From Kitagawia praeruptora (Eukaryota; Streptophyta; Magnoliopsida; Apiales; Apiaceae), in the NCBI GenBank assembly GCA_037693485.1, contig CM075350.1:68552001-68616000 (forward strand): a stretch of DNA of 64,000 nucleotides. Direction: 5' to 3'. The notes beneath the pieces were generated by a model. The model ran no database searches and had not been told where the DNA came from. It saw only the letters and a list, made by a program, of their open reading frames with translations. The translations under genes and the position numbers were made by a program. Within the stretch, counting starts at the first letter, position 1, and every line of letters starts with the position of its first letter. Of the stretch, positions 20,242 through 31,511 are shown one piece after another.

Positions 20242-21293
20242 TGAAAGGCAGAGTGTATTAACTTGTAACACTATAACTAATGTAACTCAATTAAAAGATA
20301 CTTAACCAGAAGACAATCAAGAACAAGAAGTCACAAGAAATCAACGCTAAATGAAGACAAGGTAATTGATACAATTGAACATGTTAACTATGATCAAGCC
20401 AAGAAGAAATCATTGAGAGAAGTTCAAGTCAAAGTTGTTCAGGCCTCAGTGATTTGAGAAATCGAGAATCAAGATCATAACTATCAGTATCAACAAGACC
20501 AATTGATTTCAAGTGAACAAGAAGGAAAGCAAATATTGGAAAGCCAAGTTACTAAGTGAATATGGTAATTTATTCAAGAAGCAGAAACACTATCAAGACT
20601 AGTCACTTATGAACCAGACCAGTGCATCAAGTGTCAGGACATTGATAGCAAGTTTATGTCAGTAATAAAGACCCATGTTCAAGAGCTTGCTGAAGAATAA
20701 AGAAGACATGAAGATATCACAAGCTCAAGATGTGCATTGAAGTTTCAAGTTGAAGACCAGAATATTTTCTAAGTACTAAATGTTCTGGATGGCCAAGTAG
20801 AATATTTCTAAGTAGAAGTTCGACTTAGAAATTTCGAGATGGCTAAGTAGAAATTCTCAAGTAGAAGTTCTACTTAGAGTGCAGCTTCAACATGACACAT
20901 GGCATCTTCTGATTGGCAGATTTCCAAGCTTTCAAGATAAGGCAAGATTTATGTGGACATCATTGGGCCACGTACATCTTAGTCTTTGAAGACTACAGGA
21001 CATAGATTACATGTAGTATAAATAGAAGCACTTGTGTAATGTTTTTAGTTAGTGAGCAATATTGAGAAAAACACAAGAAAAAGAGAGAGAGTATATTCAC
21101 AGAGCTTAGAATCATTCACTTCTCTCTGAACTTCTGTTATACTTTGTAATGAATGTTGTAGCAACCTTTTCAAGTTATATATAAAGAAATATATTCCTTG
21201 AATCTGCGTGTTAATTTATTGCATCGTATTTATTGCTTCTCATAATCGAAAAGTTGTATTCACCCCCCCTCTACAACACATTTGGACCTAACA
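20242..21293 (+). repeat. 3' LTR of the copia element
   Basis: 1052 bp, identical to 6765-7821 apart from one substitution and a 5-bp gap. TATA box at 21017-21025. It is followed by the GAGAC duplication at 21294-21298. Confidence 0.97.
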
Positions 21294-21298
21294 GAGAC

Positions 21299-21406
21299 CC
21301 TCTTCGGACTCCTAATTGGACTATCCACATGAAGGAAAACTTCAGATCCTCTCGCACGGGGAGGAATCACAGTCACTAAGTTTTCTGAAAACGAAACCCT
21401 CTTCAT
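21299..21406 (-). CDS. Element D main ORF, first 36 codons
   Basis: ATG at 21406-21404 opens the D frame with KRVSFSENLVTVIP and a Pro/Arg-rich stretch, then meets the copia insertion within a second copy of the same motif (PKRVS|FSENL). The frame continues exactly at 6764 when the copia element and one GAGAC are discounted. The leader upstream (21415-21636) aligns with that of element E. Confidence 0.5.
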
Positions 21407-24013
21407 TAGAAAATAATTATATAGTAAGAAATATAGTGTTTGAGGTGAGAGATTAGAAGAGGAAAGGTGAATTAGGGAAGGTTAATGAGAAGATATGATG
21501 AAGAAATTGTGTAGATTAAGGTAAAGATTTTGTGGCGGCTAGGCTTTTAGAGAGAGGTTAGAGAGAAGTTAGAGCATTCGACTCTCATTTTTTTGTCCCC
21601 AGCATAGTTTACTTATATTCTGTTGAGTTGTCTTATGGAGCAGATATGATTCACTTGAACAATAAGTGAAGGATAGAAATACTTGCCTCAATATACGTAG
21701 TTCTGTTTCCAACACATCAATTTGTTACTCACTATACGCCAATCTCTACTTCTTTGTACGTTGATCTCTAATCGACTATATCCGTCTTTCCTCCATAATT
21801 CGTCAATCTTGATATCTCACTTCTAAGATTCCAATTACACACGTACTGGCTCTTACCAGCCTCCTACTGGTACCTATGTACAGGTAAAGTACTACTTTAG
21901 TACACTAAAATCCTCAATCGTCTAACTCTATTCTACCCAAACGGTTCCTATAACGTTTAATAACTTAACACATATACATACCTTGACCATACTAACATAT
22001 TTACCAAGTACTTTCATATAATCAAGTAATCATTTAAGCACTTAGCAATTAAAACATGTGATTCACATATGTCAACTAAACACTTAGCACACAATAGCAT
22101 CTTGACTTATAATCAACTTATAACTTTATACTTATAGACTTTACAACTTTAAATTCCAACAAAAATCGAGCAGAGTTTCCTTTATAAACTGGACTATCCA
22201 GTCGGAATACAACCGACTCAAATCACAATCAAAATCATCCGATGAATTTCAAATCCACCTACAAGCCCAAACATACTACTTATACTTTACCATACGTACT
22301 TATTTTAAATCCGAAATTAACAATCATCATTAACAATTTGTAATTTAGCAATTATCGAACATAAATCACCAAATCGTATTCCTTAAATCACAAAATTACA
22401 TAACTCATACTTAAGGTTTGAAAATTCGAATTTAACTTATATATATAAACTGCAATTTATACTTAAACATCAACTAACTAACACTTAGCATGCAACCATG
22501 AAAATTAACCTTTGTTCACAAACAATATCTAACTAAACCAAAGTTCAGTTTTAATCTGTCGGAAAGAGTGCCAATTTGCAGTACAAAGATGAATCAATTG
22601 AAAAAGTAAAAAACATAAAAGTTTTAGAAAATTTCGAGATCTTTCCAGATTGGTAAAACGCATAATTTTTGGACAAGTATTTAATTAATTACAAATTTTC
22701 AAAGTTCAGAGATCAAAAATCCCGAAGTCAATATAGTTGGTCACATAAACTGCAGAAAAACTCATACTTGAAAGCAAAATCTCAGAAAACTTGAAGAACG
22801 AAAGTTGTAGATAATTAAATTATCTTTCCAGAGAATCTAGAATCAAAACATTTGGATCAATAATGAATTAATTACGAATTTTTCAATATCTCAGGTTTTG
22901 CAAATCACATAAATCAACTTAAAATCAAATAACCACACATGCAACAAAGATTTCACATTCATTAAGCATCTATACCACTTATGCTTGCTGCACAGCCATG
23001 TAATCACCCAATCCGACCAACCACTCGCCGGAAAACCAATACCGGAAAAGTGGGTTTTATCGGAAAGTTCAAAACTCAACCCAAACTTCATAAAAACTGG
23101 ATTCAAACTCATAACTAGCATCATAGTATCAACTAATCATCAAATTAATACACCTCAGGGCTTGCATGTTGATTTGAATGCTTTTACATACACACAGCCG
23201 TATATATACATAGATATATATCCCAAACTTAACTCAATCATTAAATAAACACAAGAGCATAGTTTGGAAGATTAAAACTAGAGTTTACACATGATTTAAG
23301 CTTTGAAATTGAAAAGAATTGAAAAAGGGAGAGAGAAGAGAGTACCCAGCTAAAACTCTCGGCAAGAATGAAGAAAATGAAGTGGGTGGAAGCTGATATA
23401 GGCAGAGGGGCAGTTTAGTAATTTGCCAAAAAGCTGAAAATTCATTTTCTTTTTAAAAGCTGATTTTAATCCTTTAAAATCAAAATAAACTGGATAAATA
23501 AGATAAAAATAAATTTTTAAATTTTTAAATAAATTTTATGAAATTACAAGGCTCCCCATATTTTTAAAATATTTTTAGGCTCAAAAATGAATTTTATATG
23601 AATTTTCGAAATAAAGGCTCTTTAAAAGAAGTAAAGCTTTTTAAATCATTTTAAAATACCAAAACTCACAATTAAATACTCACACTAATTTTAAAAACTA
23701 AATCTTATCTCAAAGATGATAATGCAAAAGATGTCATGGTTTAAATCGACTCCAATGATTTTATATGATTTTCAAAAGATTAAAAATGCACTTTAAAAAT
23801 AGTTTTAATGTTCCAAAAATATAAATAAAATTCGACAATCACATACGACACATACCAATCATCAAATAGTCACATAAACATTTTTTACACATATCTTGAC
23901 TTCACAAAATATACTCGTCACATAATTCACATAGTTCACATAATTTCTACATTTAATAATTAACTATGCATTTATAAATCGCGAAAAATTCTAGGTCGTT
24001 TTAGTTACCTCCG

Positions 24014-24547
24014 ATGATGAATCCCTACGGTCAGGAGACGAATCCTCTTCAAATGGTAATTTCTCCTCTTGGTGGTCGTTCTTTACCTCATTGAGCCCAG
24101 ATCTCCACCACCATGATTCCTACAAGCACGAATCCAGCGTATGGGTTACCTAACTACCCCCCAAATCAAGAAGGTGCTGGAAGAAGTGGTCATGCTTATC
24201 AGTTGCATGAACCATACAATCCCCCATACATCACCGACCTAGGTCCTGTTCGTGACTGCGAATACTATGATTTATTCAGGTCCCTACATTGATGACTCTT
24301 CTTCTGAGGAAGATGATCGAGATGAAGCTCCTAAGAGGCGACACGTAAGCAAAGAGCCTGGTAGGCATTCTCGAAAGGTTAACAATGGACCGTCAGTGAC
24401 AGTTATCGAAAGGATCAAGGCCCATGAAGCTAAAATCCAGAAGTTGAAGCAAGACATCGAGGAGCAGTAGAGGTTGCAAAATCGCCCACCCACTAGGGCA
24501 AAATTCCCACTGTAGATCTGGAAGGGCCTTCAAGAAGGCATATTAGG
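24014..24547 (+). pseudogene. Tat-type gag, N-terminal part (broken)
   Basis: Starts ATG ATG AAT at 24014 (MMNPYGQETN) but hits stops within 80 bases. The readable frame at about 24252-24470 is an acidic, Arg/Lys-rich segment (DDSSSEEDDRDEAPKRR) followed by a probable coiled coil (HEAKIQKLKQDIEE), as in the N-terminal region of Tat gags. It is cut off at 24547 by the inserted LTR fragment. Confidence 0.5.
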
Positions 24548-26040
24548 TGTAATAACCCTAATATTTGCGAATATTTAAAACTCGGATGAATAGTGATTTT
24601 ATGGGTAGGCGATTTTTTTTTGCAACCCCGCTAGGTACGAATTAATAAATGAAGATTTCGAGTTGATATTACATCTTTACGATGCAAATAAGTGTATGTA
24701 AAAGTCGTTAGTTTTCGACGAAACCAATTATTTCAAATGGTCATATTTTACGAGACATAAAAGACTTAGAAAATTACATTATGACTTGAAGAAGTACATT
24801 ATGGACAGGAGAATCATAGATTTCGAATTCCACCATTTAAGATGAACTACAAGTACTTGCATTAGTAAGGAATTTCGAGGGAAAGATTTTCTTTGTCACG
24901 AAACGTCTCGGGAATTTATCGCACTTATGAAAACATTTAAGTAACAAATGTGAGGAGCAAGTAAGTAGCCATGCAAGCTAAAGAGTCAAGCAAACCAACA
25001 CTTAGGAAATAAACCAAACTAGTTAAGATCAAACCAAAATTACAAAGAAACATAATTCCATGTTTCATGGAATTGGCTTCATAAGTCAAAAAGAGAAATA
25101 GTAAGTTAAACTTTGGCACTTGAATTATTGTGATGGCTGAAATCATAGCTTCCCAAACACACACAAATAATATTACAACCCTTCTTTTATTTTCCAAGTG
25201 AAAGAAAACTTCTCTCCCCCATTTCTCTCCATTCTCGGCCAAACTGGCAGCAGCCACTTCAAACAGCCATATCTCCTTCATTTCTCACTCAAATTTTACG
25301 TTCTATAGCTTTTTGGAACGGCCTTGAGATTCTCTACAACTCTTCTTCAGGAGCCTCATCCAGAAAAGCATGTAAGGACCTCGTTTTTCCAGTTCTTTCA
25401 AGAGTGGTAATGCTGACTCCGAAAATCTAACTTGTTTCTTGGATTCCTTTGCAAGTTTGAAGATGATAAACATAGATCAAGGCTCCCTTAAGGCTTGCAA
25501 GCTCTTTTTAGTGTGTGTAAGGGATTCAAGGAAGGTATAAACATCATCTACTCTTTGATTTATCTTGAGTTATAAGCTTGAGTTTGAGTTATGTTTAAGG
25601 ATATGTTGATTTAAGGAGTTTGGTATGTAATTGGTTGAATCTTGATGGTTGATTGTTATGGGTTGATGTTGGTAATGAGTTCTTGAAGTTTATTAATTGA
25701 TTATGATGTTAAAAATGTTGGGTTGATGAATTGGTTGTTGTTTATTGAGTTTAACGAAGTTAAATTCGGGAATCGTTACGATTATAGCCGTCGTAATGCC
25801 TGTTTGATTTTGGGGCTGTTTTAAACAAGATTTTCGAACTGTAAGAAATCAGATTTTTGAACACCACTGGACCTAAAAATTTAGATCTTGTTTTGTCGTT
25901 TGTATTCATATAAAGATCGTCTCGAGTGATTTACGGTTTAAAAGATACGTTCGTTTTAGTGGAACCAATTCGAGAAACCAAACTGCTACAAAGTACCAAC
26001 TTGTAAAATATATTCGGACCCGTTAATAATATTTAAAACA
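24548..26040 (+). mobile_element. LTR fragment of the LTR-B family
   Basis: It begins TGTAATAACCCTAAT and aligns, in inverted orientation, with the first 1.5 kb of LTR B (55871 leftward). Shared blocks include GATATTACATC near 24668/55743, GACTTTT(G/A)CATACA-like sequence near 24690/55715, and GGGAATCGTTACGATTATA near 25770/54610. The right border is uncertain: it stops near AAAACA at 26040, far short of the 4.2-kb LTR B, and I see no clear 5-bp target duplication. Truncation or a deletion after insertion into gag is likely. Confidence 0.6.
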
Positions 26041-26059
26041 CGTGGAATTTGGATGGTAT

Positions 26060-27130
26060 GAAGTTTAGTCAGTGGAACGAGTGATCCCACAAGCCATGTG
26101 AGGACATTCTCGAATGCCCCATTACTACAGCCTGCAAGTGATGCTCTTTATTGTAGGGCATTTCTTCAAACCTTGGCAGGCATGGCTCAAAGATGCTTTG
26201 GTATAGCCAACTGCTTCCAAATTCCATCGGATCATTTAGGAAGCTAATTACGACTTCCATCAACCAATTCATTAGTGAAAGAGTTCATAAGAAAAGTGCT
26301 ACATCCCTCATGAATGTGACGCAAGGGAAGAATAAGAATTTGAGAGATTATCTCAAGCGATTTACCAAGGAGACACTCAGTATTATTGATTTGGAGAATA
26401 AGGTACTATGATATCCTTGCAGCATGGAACCATGAATGTCTATTTTAAGATGTCGTTGGTCAAACACCCATGAGAGCATGATTGAGCTCCAAAAAAGGGC
26501 TAGTAAGTATATAAAAGCTGAGGAAAGTATGAAAAAAGAAACCACGGTTATAGGAGGTGGAAACAACAAGAACTCCAAGAATCGGAAGACGGAGCAGGAA
26601 TATGATGCCAAAGACAAGTATCGCAAAGACTTGGATTTTGCACCTAAGAAGAGTAACCCAGGGAAAAGGTTCACTGAGTATGCCAGGTTGAACGCTCCAA
26701 GGAGTCAAATCCTGATGGATATTGAGAAATATAGGGATCTACGATGGCCAAAGCCACTTAGGACAGATCCTAAAAAAAGGACAAGAATCAGTATTATCGG
26801 TTCTACAAGGATGTGGGACATGATAATGATGACTATAGACAGTTGAAGGATGAAACTGAGTTCCTGATTTGCAAGGGAAAGCTGAACAAGTTTTGTAGAG
26901 ATGGAGATCGAGGTGACTCAAGATGGGATTATGATAAAAGGGATGATGAGCACGATCGCAATCCCCAGCCGAGAGGGCCGGTAATAAACATGATCTTTGG
27001 AGGTCCAACTGCGGCCAGAACAAGTAGAAACTCTTAGAAGGCATATGCAAGGAAAGTGATACATATTGTTAGAGAAGCACCAAAGCGTGCAAGGATAAAG
27101 GTAGTAATTGGGTTTGATGATTCAGACCTT
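26060..27130 (+). pseudogene. Tat-type gag, C-terminal part (broken)
   Basis: Readable in pieces across three frames: FLQTLAGMAQR (about 26160), ERVHKKSATSLMNVTQGK (about 26278), RDYLKRFTKETLSI (about 26346), NVYFKMSLVKH (about 26434), SKYIKAEESMKKE (about 26508), WPKPLRTDPKKR (about 26747) and ending GPVINMIFGGPTAA (about 26977). These are conserved landmarks of the plant gypsy retrotransposon gag domain and the linker before protease. Several stops and shifts, including TAG/TGA near 26410 and 27038, rule out function. Confidence 0.6.
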
Positions 27131-27189
27131 GAAGGGGTGAAATTCCCATCATGATGACCCGTTGGTCATCTCACCCATGATAGGAAACT

Positions 27190-27800
27190 CTCAAGTGAAG
27201 CAAGTCTAGATAGACAATGGAGCTTCTGTTGACATTCTCTTCCATGATGTATTTTTGAAAATGGGGTATAACGAGTCTCAGTTGATCCCTTCGAACATGC
27301 CCATATACGGGTTCAATAGAGTGGAATCGAAATTTGAAGGGACAATACAGTTACCCATGACTATTAGGTAGGAGCCGAGGGAGGTCATTCAAATGTTAAA
27401 CTTCTTAGTTATTAAGGCAACCTCCACTCACAATGCCACCATAGGGAAGACGGGTCTTCATGCATTCAAGGCTATTAACTCGACCTATCACTTGAAGGTC
27501 AAATTCTGAACCAGGAATGGTGTGGGAGAAGAGAAGGAAAATCAAAAAAGGAGTTGTTACGTAGCAGCCTTGAAGCTTGATGGAATCGGAGGCAGGTCCT
27601 CCCGATTGAGGATATGGATATTCGTGAGGACAAAGAGCGACGGGAAAAACCAGTGGAAGATCTGGTCCCCATCCAGCTGGATGTGGGAGTCCCCAAAAAG
27701 GTCACTTATATCGGGGCATCTTTGAAAGAACCCCTAAAAAGCAATCTTATCACGTTTTTTCTAGAAAATAGCGATGTGTTCACATGGTCAATGGCTGATA
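27190..27800 (+). pseudogene. Aspartic protease region of the Tat element (broken)
   Basis: The active-site motif reads IDNGASVDILF (about 27217), where gypsy proteases have D(T/S)GAS; the second residue is Asn. It is followed by the family's MPIYGFN-like segment at about 27300. The frame has stops just before the motif (TAG 27209) and at about 27367. Later, GVPKKVTYIGASLKEP (about 27682) and VFTWSMADMSGTDP (about 27778) mark the usual linker to RT. Confidence 0.55.
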
Positions 27801-28560
27801 TGTCAGGGACAGATCCCTAACTCATAACTCACAGGTTGAATGTGGATCCAGGGGTAAGATAATGAAATAGAAGAAGAGGAACTTCACACTTGAGAGGTAA
27901 GAATCCATAAAATAAGAAGTTGATAAGCTCTTGGAGGTAGGGTTCATCGAGGAAATCCAATTCCCGGAATGGTTGACAAATTCCATGATGGTCAAGAAGA
28001 CCAATGAAAAGTGGAGGATGTGTATAGACTTCACTGATCTGAATAACGCATGCCCAAAGCACTGTTTCCCCTATTTAGTATTGATACGTTGATAGATGCT
28101 ACTGCTGGGCATGAGTTGTTGAGTTTCATGGATGGCTTCAGTGACTATAAACAAATCAAGATGCACAAGGATGACATTCCTAAGGTATCATTCATCACTG
28201 ACTTTGGTGTGTATTGTTACCTTGTTATGCCCTTTGGACTAAAGAATGCAGGAGCTACCTATCAACAGTTGGTGAATAAGATCTTTGCCCATCTCACTTG
28301 GAAAACTATGAAAGTTTATATGGACAACATGTTGGTGAAAAGCCTATAAAAGGCAAATCACATTGAGCATCTACGGGAGGCATTTGAAGTACTGAGGCAC
28401 CATAAGATGGTGTTGAATCCGACCAAGTGTGCCTTCGGTGTAGGATGTGGGAAGTTTTTGGGTCTTATGATCTCGAAACGAGGAATTGAGGCCAAACCCG
28501 AAAAGATTAAGGCTATGCTTGACATGGAACCTTTGTGTTCCATAGGGGATGTGTAAAAGT
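27801..28560 (+). pseudogene. Reverse transcriptase of the Tat element (broken)
   Basis: Recognisable RT blocks: KWRMCIDFTDLN (about 28012), the shifted continuation to SFMDGFSDYKQIKMH (about 28126), VMPFGLKNAGATYQ (about 28228) and the catalytic box YMDNM (about 28318), where active enzymes have Y-x-D-D. The second Asp is replaced by Asn. There are stops at 28349 and later, and a frameshift near 28050. Confidence 0.75.
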
Positions 28561-28599
28561 GGACTAGAAGATTGCAGCACTGGGGAGACTCATTTATAA

Positions 28600-29110
28600 A
28601 TCTGGCGATAAATGCTTGTCACTTTTCAAAACCCTGAAAAAAGTAAAAAAAATTGAATGGACAGAGGAAAGCTAGGAGGCCTTTGAACAACTGAAGAAGT
28701 ACACGGTCGAAGCCCCATTGTTGTCCAAACCACGTATGGCAATATCGGATCAGGGCGTGAGTGCCGCACTTGTGAAAGAAGAAGACAAGGTTCAGAAACC
28801 AGTTTATTAAGTGAGTAAGGTCTTGCATGGAGTAGAGTTAAACTACTGCACTATTGAGAAATTTGCATTGACATTGGTAAATGTCCATTATAAGAAGCTA
28901 CGACCCTATTTTCAGGCACACAAGATTGAAGTCCTTACGGGGTAGCCATTAAGGAATATTTTACACAGCCTCAAAGCCAATAGGAGGCTAATCAAATGGG
29001 CTATTGAGTTAGGAGAATTTGATATCAAGTATAAGCTTAGGACAGCTATTAAGGCTCAGGCTTTGGCTGATTTCATGGTTGAATGTACCATTGACAACCA
29101 AGAAGTCGGG
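28600..29110 (+). pseudogene. RT-linked RNase H of the Tat element (broken)
   Basis: Peptides VEAPLLSKP (about 28708), VSAALVKEE (about 28761), YTIEKFALTLV-like CTIEKFALTLV (about 28849), KLRPYFQAHKIEVLTG (about 28897), RLIKWAIELGEFDIKY (about 28987) and IKAQALADFMVE (about 29050) are the ordered landmarks of gypsy RNase H. Stops at about 28674, 28809 and 28943 interrupt it. Confidence 0.6.
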
Positions 29111-29199
29111 GGGTAGGAAATAGTACCTCAGGAAGGTAATGATCTACAGAAGAAGGGTGAAGAAGGTGAAGAACCCGTAGTAAAGGAGAAGCAATATAG

Positions 29200-29588
29200 G
29201 TGCTCTATTTTGATGGGGCATCAAAAACAAAAACAAGAACAAGTGGTGCAGATCTTGTCCTGCAAAGTCCCGATGGATTCACGATTAAATATGCCCGAAA
29301 GTTCTGAAGTTGGACTTTCCAATGACTAATAATGAGGCAAAATATGAAGCTTTAATAGCAGGACTTGGCCTAGCAGGAGGCTTAAGGGTCATGAATCTAA
29401 AAGTTTATGGAAATTCGAGATTAGTAGTCTCACATGTCAATGGAGAGTTTGGAGCAAAAGATAAAATCATGGCCAAGTACTTAAGGCTCGTGAAGGTTGT
29501 GATGACTCAGTTCGATGAATGTTATGTCGAGCACATTCCTAGAGAGGAAAATATCAAGGCTGATGCGTTATCCAAGTTCGCCCCCTGA
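29200..29588 (+). pseudogene. Second (additional) RNase H domain of the Tat element
   Basis: LYFDGASKTKTR (about 29200) opens the domain in one frame. A 92-codon clean frame at 29310-29588 then gives TNNEAKYEALIAGLGLA, LVVSHVNGEFGAKD and PREENIKADALSKFA, typical of the archaeal/plant-type RNase H acquired by the Tat lineage. The run of stops between the two parts shows a frameshift near 29300. Its presence between RT/RNase H and integrase is the main basis for the Tat call. Confidence 0.7.
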
Positions 29589-29749
29589 AATAGAGAATAA
29601 TTCAAGAAGTGTTTACTTCTAGGTTTTGAGAACCCCCACCATTGATTCAAAGCTAGTTGCATGGAGTAAAAGAATGATGGATAGAACCTATCAAGGCATA
29701 CTTCAAAACTGGATGGCTCCTTAACAATGCCTTGGAGGCACGAAAACTA

Positions 29750-31140
29750 CCGGTAAGGGCACTAAGTTATGCATTGATCAAAGGGATCCTCTATAAGAAA
29801 TCCTTTGTAATTCCGTACTTAATGTGCCTAAGGCCTCAAGAAGCTGAGTTAGCTCTCAAAGAGGTCCACGAGGGAATCTATGGGAAGCACTTGGGGGCAA
29901 AGGCCTAGCTCACAAGATAGTTAGATTGGGATTCTACTAGCCTGAGATGCTAGCAAACGTGAAAGATTATGTGAAGAAGTGTGATCGGTGTCAAAATCAT
30001 GCACTAGTGGTTAGGCAACCACCTGAGATGATGACATCCATCAATTCCCCTATTCTGTTTGCCATATGGGGAATAGATATACTTGGGCCCTTTCCTGTAG
30101 CCATGACTCAAAGGAAGTTTTGATAGTCGCAATCGACTATTTTACTAAGTGGATTGAAACCAAGCCCTTGGCCAAGATCACAACCAAGCAAGTTGCACAG
30201 TTCCATGAATCCAAGTTATGGATAATGTAGGACAATTTAATTATGAGGAATTTAATTAAGAAGTATTGCGATGAGAATGATATCGAGCTTTGTTTCACCT
30301 CGGTTGCCCATCCCTAAGCCAACGGGCAGGCGGAGGTTGCTAATTGAATTATCCTTGATGAACTGAAGAAGAGGGTGGAACCCTCTAGAAACACTTGGGT
30401 GGATGAACTGTTGCCCATACTGTGGGCGTATCGTACCACCTACAAAGTGACAACTGGGGCAACCCGTTCTTGTTAGCCTACGAGGTTGAAGCTGTTGTAC
30501 CTGTGGAGATCACACATGCATCTCCTCGGGTGGAAGCCTTTGAGCAAGAACTAATGAAGAAGGAATGAGGCTTGCTCTCGACTTGATTGATGATGTGATC
30601 CTGTAGGATCATTTTATTTTACTTATTTCTTGGCATAGACCATGTGTTTAAGCTAGGTTAGCCAGGTTCCTTTCTGTAGTCTTGTTTGTTGCTTTGGCAC
30701 TATTCCGTTTGTTTGGCGGGTCTATGTCAATTTGTTTAGGTTATTTTTGTAATGATTGGTTGTTGATTTCGTGGGATATGCCCCTACATTTGTATCCGTT
30801 GTTCCTTTTGGTGTAAAATTTTAATTAGCAAAAAAAAAGTGAGGGACGAGGCCAATGCGAGGAATGTGGAACATCAGAAAAAAGGCTTCTTTTTACTATA
30901 ACCTAAGGGTGAAAGAAAGGTTCTTTTATCAAGGGAACCTGATACTTAGGAAGATTGAAACATCCGGAGTTGGATAGAAAGGAAAGTTGACCCATAACTA
31001 GGAAGGGCCGTATCAAGTCAAGGGAACGTTGGGTCAAGGATCGTATAAGTTGGAAACTTTGGAAGGGAATGAGGTGCCTCGCACTTGGCATGCTAGAACC
31101 TCAAAGTTTATTTTGTTTGATTTATCCCGAGTAGAACGTA
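29750..31140 (+). pseudogene. Integrase of the Tat element (broken, interrupted by a LINE tail)
   Basis: The zinc-binding part reads EVHEGIYGKHLGAKA and YVKKCDRCQNHA (about 29860-29998). The catalytic core is WGIDILGPFPVA (about 30069), the region around 30220-30300, and the AHP-x-ANGQAE-like block at about 30307. The C-terminal part GPYQVKGTLGQGSYKLE (about 31007) and PRTWHARTSKF (about 31077) follows the inserted LINE tail. Several stops; inactive. Confidence 0.65.
30599..30838 (+). mobile_element. 5'-truncated LINE tail inside the Tat integrase
   Basis: The last 240 bases of the D/E-type family: TATGCCCCTACATTTGTAT, then GTAAAATTTTAATTAGC and oligo(A) at 30830-30838. It splits the integrase reading DDV|RDEA. 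Only a short duplication (GTGA, 30595-30598 and 30839-30842) flanks it. This is a typical 5'-truncated insertion. Confidence 0.75.
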
Positions 31141-31287
31141 GCTTGTATTTATTAGGAAAGTAGAAATAAGGCTCGATGAAACCATTTTAGAGTTTGTAAA
31201 CTATGAGTAGGAAGTAGAGTTTTATGTAAGGGTTGAACCCGTTTTAATTTTATTTACGTAAATTGGTTTTCAGTTTTCTTAATTTAA

Positions 31288-31303
31288 GTTTTCATGTCTG
31301 TTG
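31288..31303. repeat. Target-site duplication of element E, left copy
   Basis: GTTTTCATGTCTGTTG is repeated exactly at 33948-33963 directly after the poly(A) tail of element E, so the insertion is complete. Confidence 0.92.
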
Positions 31304-31511
31304 GACACCACCAACAGGGATGAGAGTCTACCGTTCTCTCTAACCTCTCTTTACCTTCTCTCTTATAAACCTAGCGGCCACTAAATTTTAACCTTAATCT
31401 ACACCATTTCTCCACCAGATCTTCAAACCTGCCTTCCTAAATTCACCTTCCTCTTCTAATCTTTCACCTCAAACACCATATTTCTTACTATATATTTATA
31501 AAATTTAATGA

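Larger units (their letters stand above)
6765..21293 (+). mobile_element. Complete Ty1/copia retrotransposon, Sirevirus-like, with extra 3' ORF
   Basis: This is a 14.5-kb element bounded by LTRs at 6765-7821 and 20242-21293, with a GAGAC duplication, PBS, gag, pol, an extra ORF and a polypurine tract. The copia order (protease, integrase, RT, RNase H) is clear. The long gag with two zinc knuckles, the long leader, LTRs of about 1 kb and an ORF between pol and the 3' LTR fit the Sirevirus (SIRE/Maximus) lineage; the lineage call is inference. The LTRs differ by only one substitution (near 7742/21213) and one 5-bp indel, so insertion was very recent: of order tens of thousands of years if a rate of 1.3e-8 per site per year applies. 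All three long frames are open, so it may be autonomous. Confidence 0.95.
5377..21636 (-). mobile_element. Element D: LINE-like retroelement, interrupted by the copia element
   Basis: This is a minus-strand element of about 1.73 kb once the copia insertion is removed. It has an oligo(T) tract at 5377-5388 (its 3' poly(A) tail on the minus strand) and a 3' region ending TTTAATTAGCAAAA, shared with element E (to 33947) and the LINE fragment ending at 30838. It also has a pyrimidine-rich 5' leader at about 21415-21600 that aligns with the 5' leader of E (31320-31490), and a 14-bp target duplication. Matching both ends of E shows it is full length, not 5'-truncated. No reverse transcriptase or endonuclease is present, so it is presumably mobilised in trans by an autonomous LINE. 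Confidence 0.75.
3719..24009 (-). mobile_element. Element C: long LTR (gypsy-type, about 4.0 kb), split by nested insertions
   Basis: Read on the minus strand, the LTR starts near 24009 (TAACTAAAACG, with the first bases apparently mutated from TGT) and ends at 3719 with a GGATTTGGGGGCGTCA-like terminus. This is close to the ends of LTR B (38353) and the LARD LTRs, which end in GGGGCGTTACA. Removing the LINE-like insertion at 5377-21636 and one copy of its target duplication leaves 3719-5376 plus 21651-24009, about 4.0 kb. Small open frames inside (4056-4605, 22891-23248) look like chance. The PBS just beyond 3719 makes this the 5' LTR of its element; the other LTR is not in the window. Confidence 0.65.
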
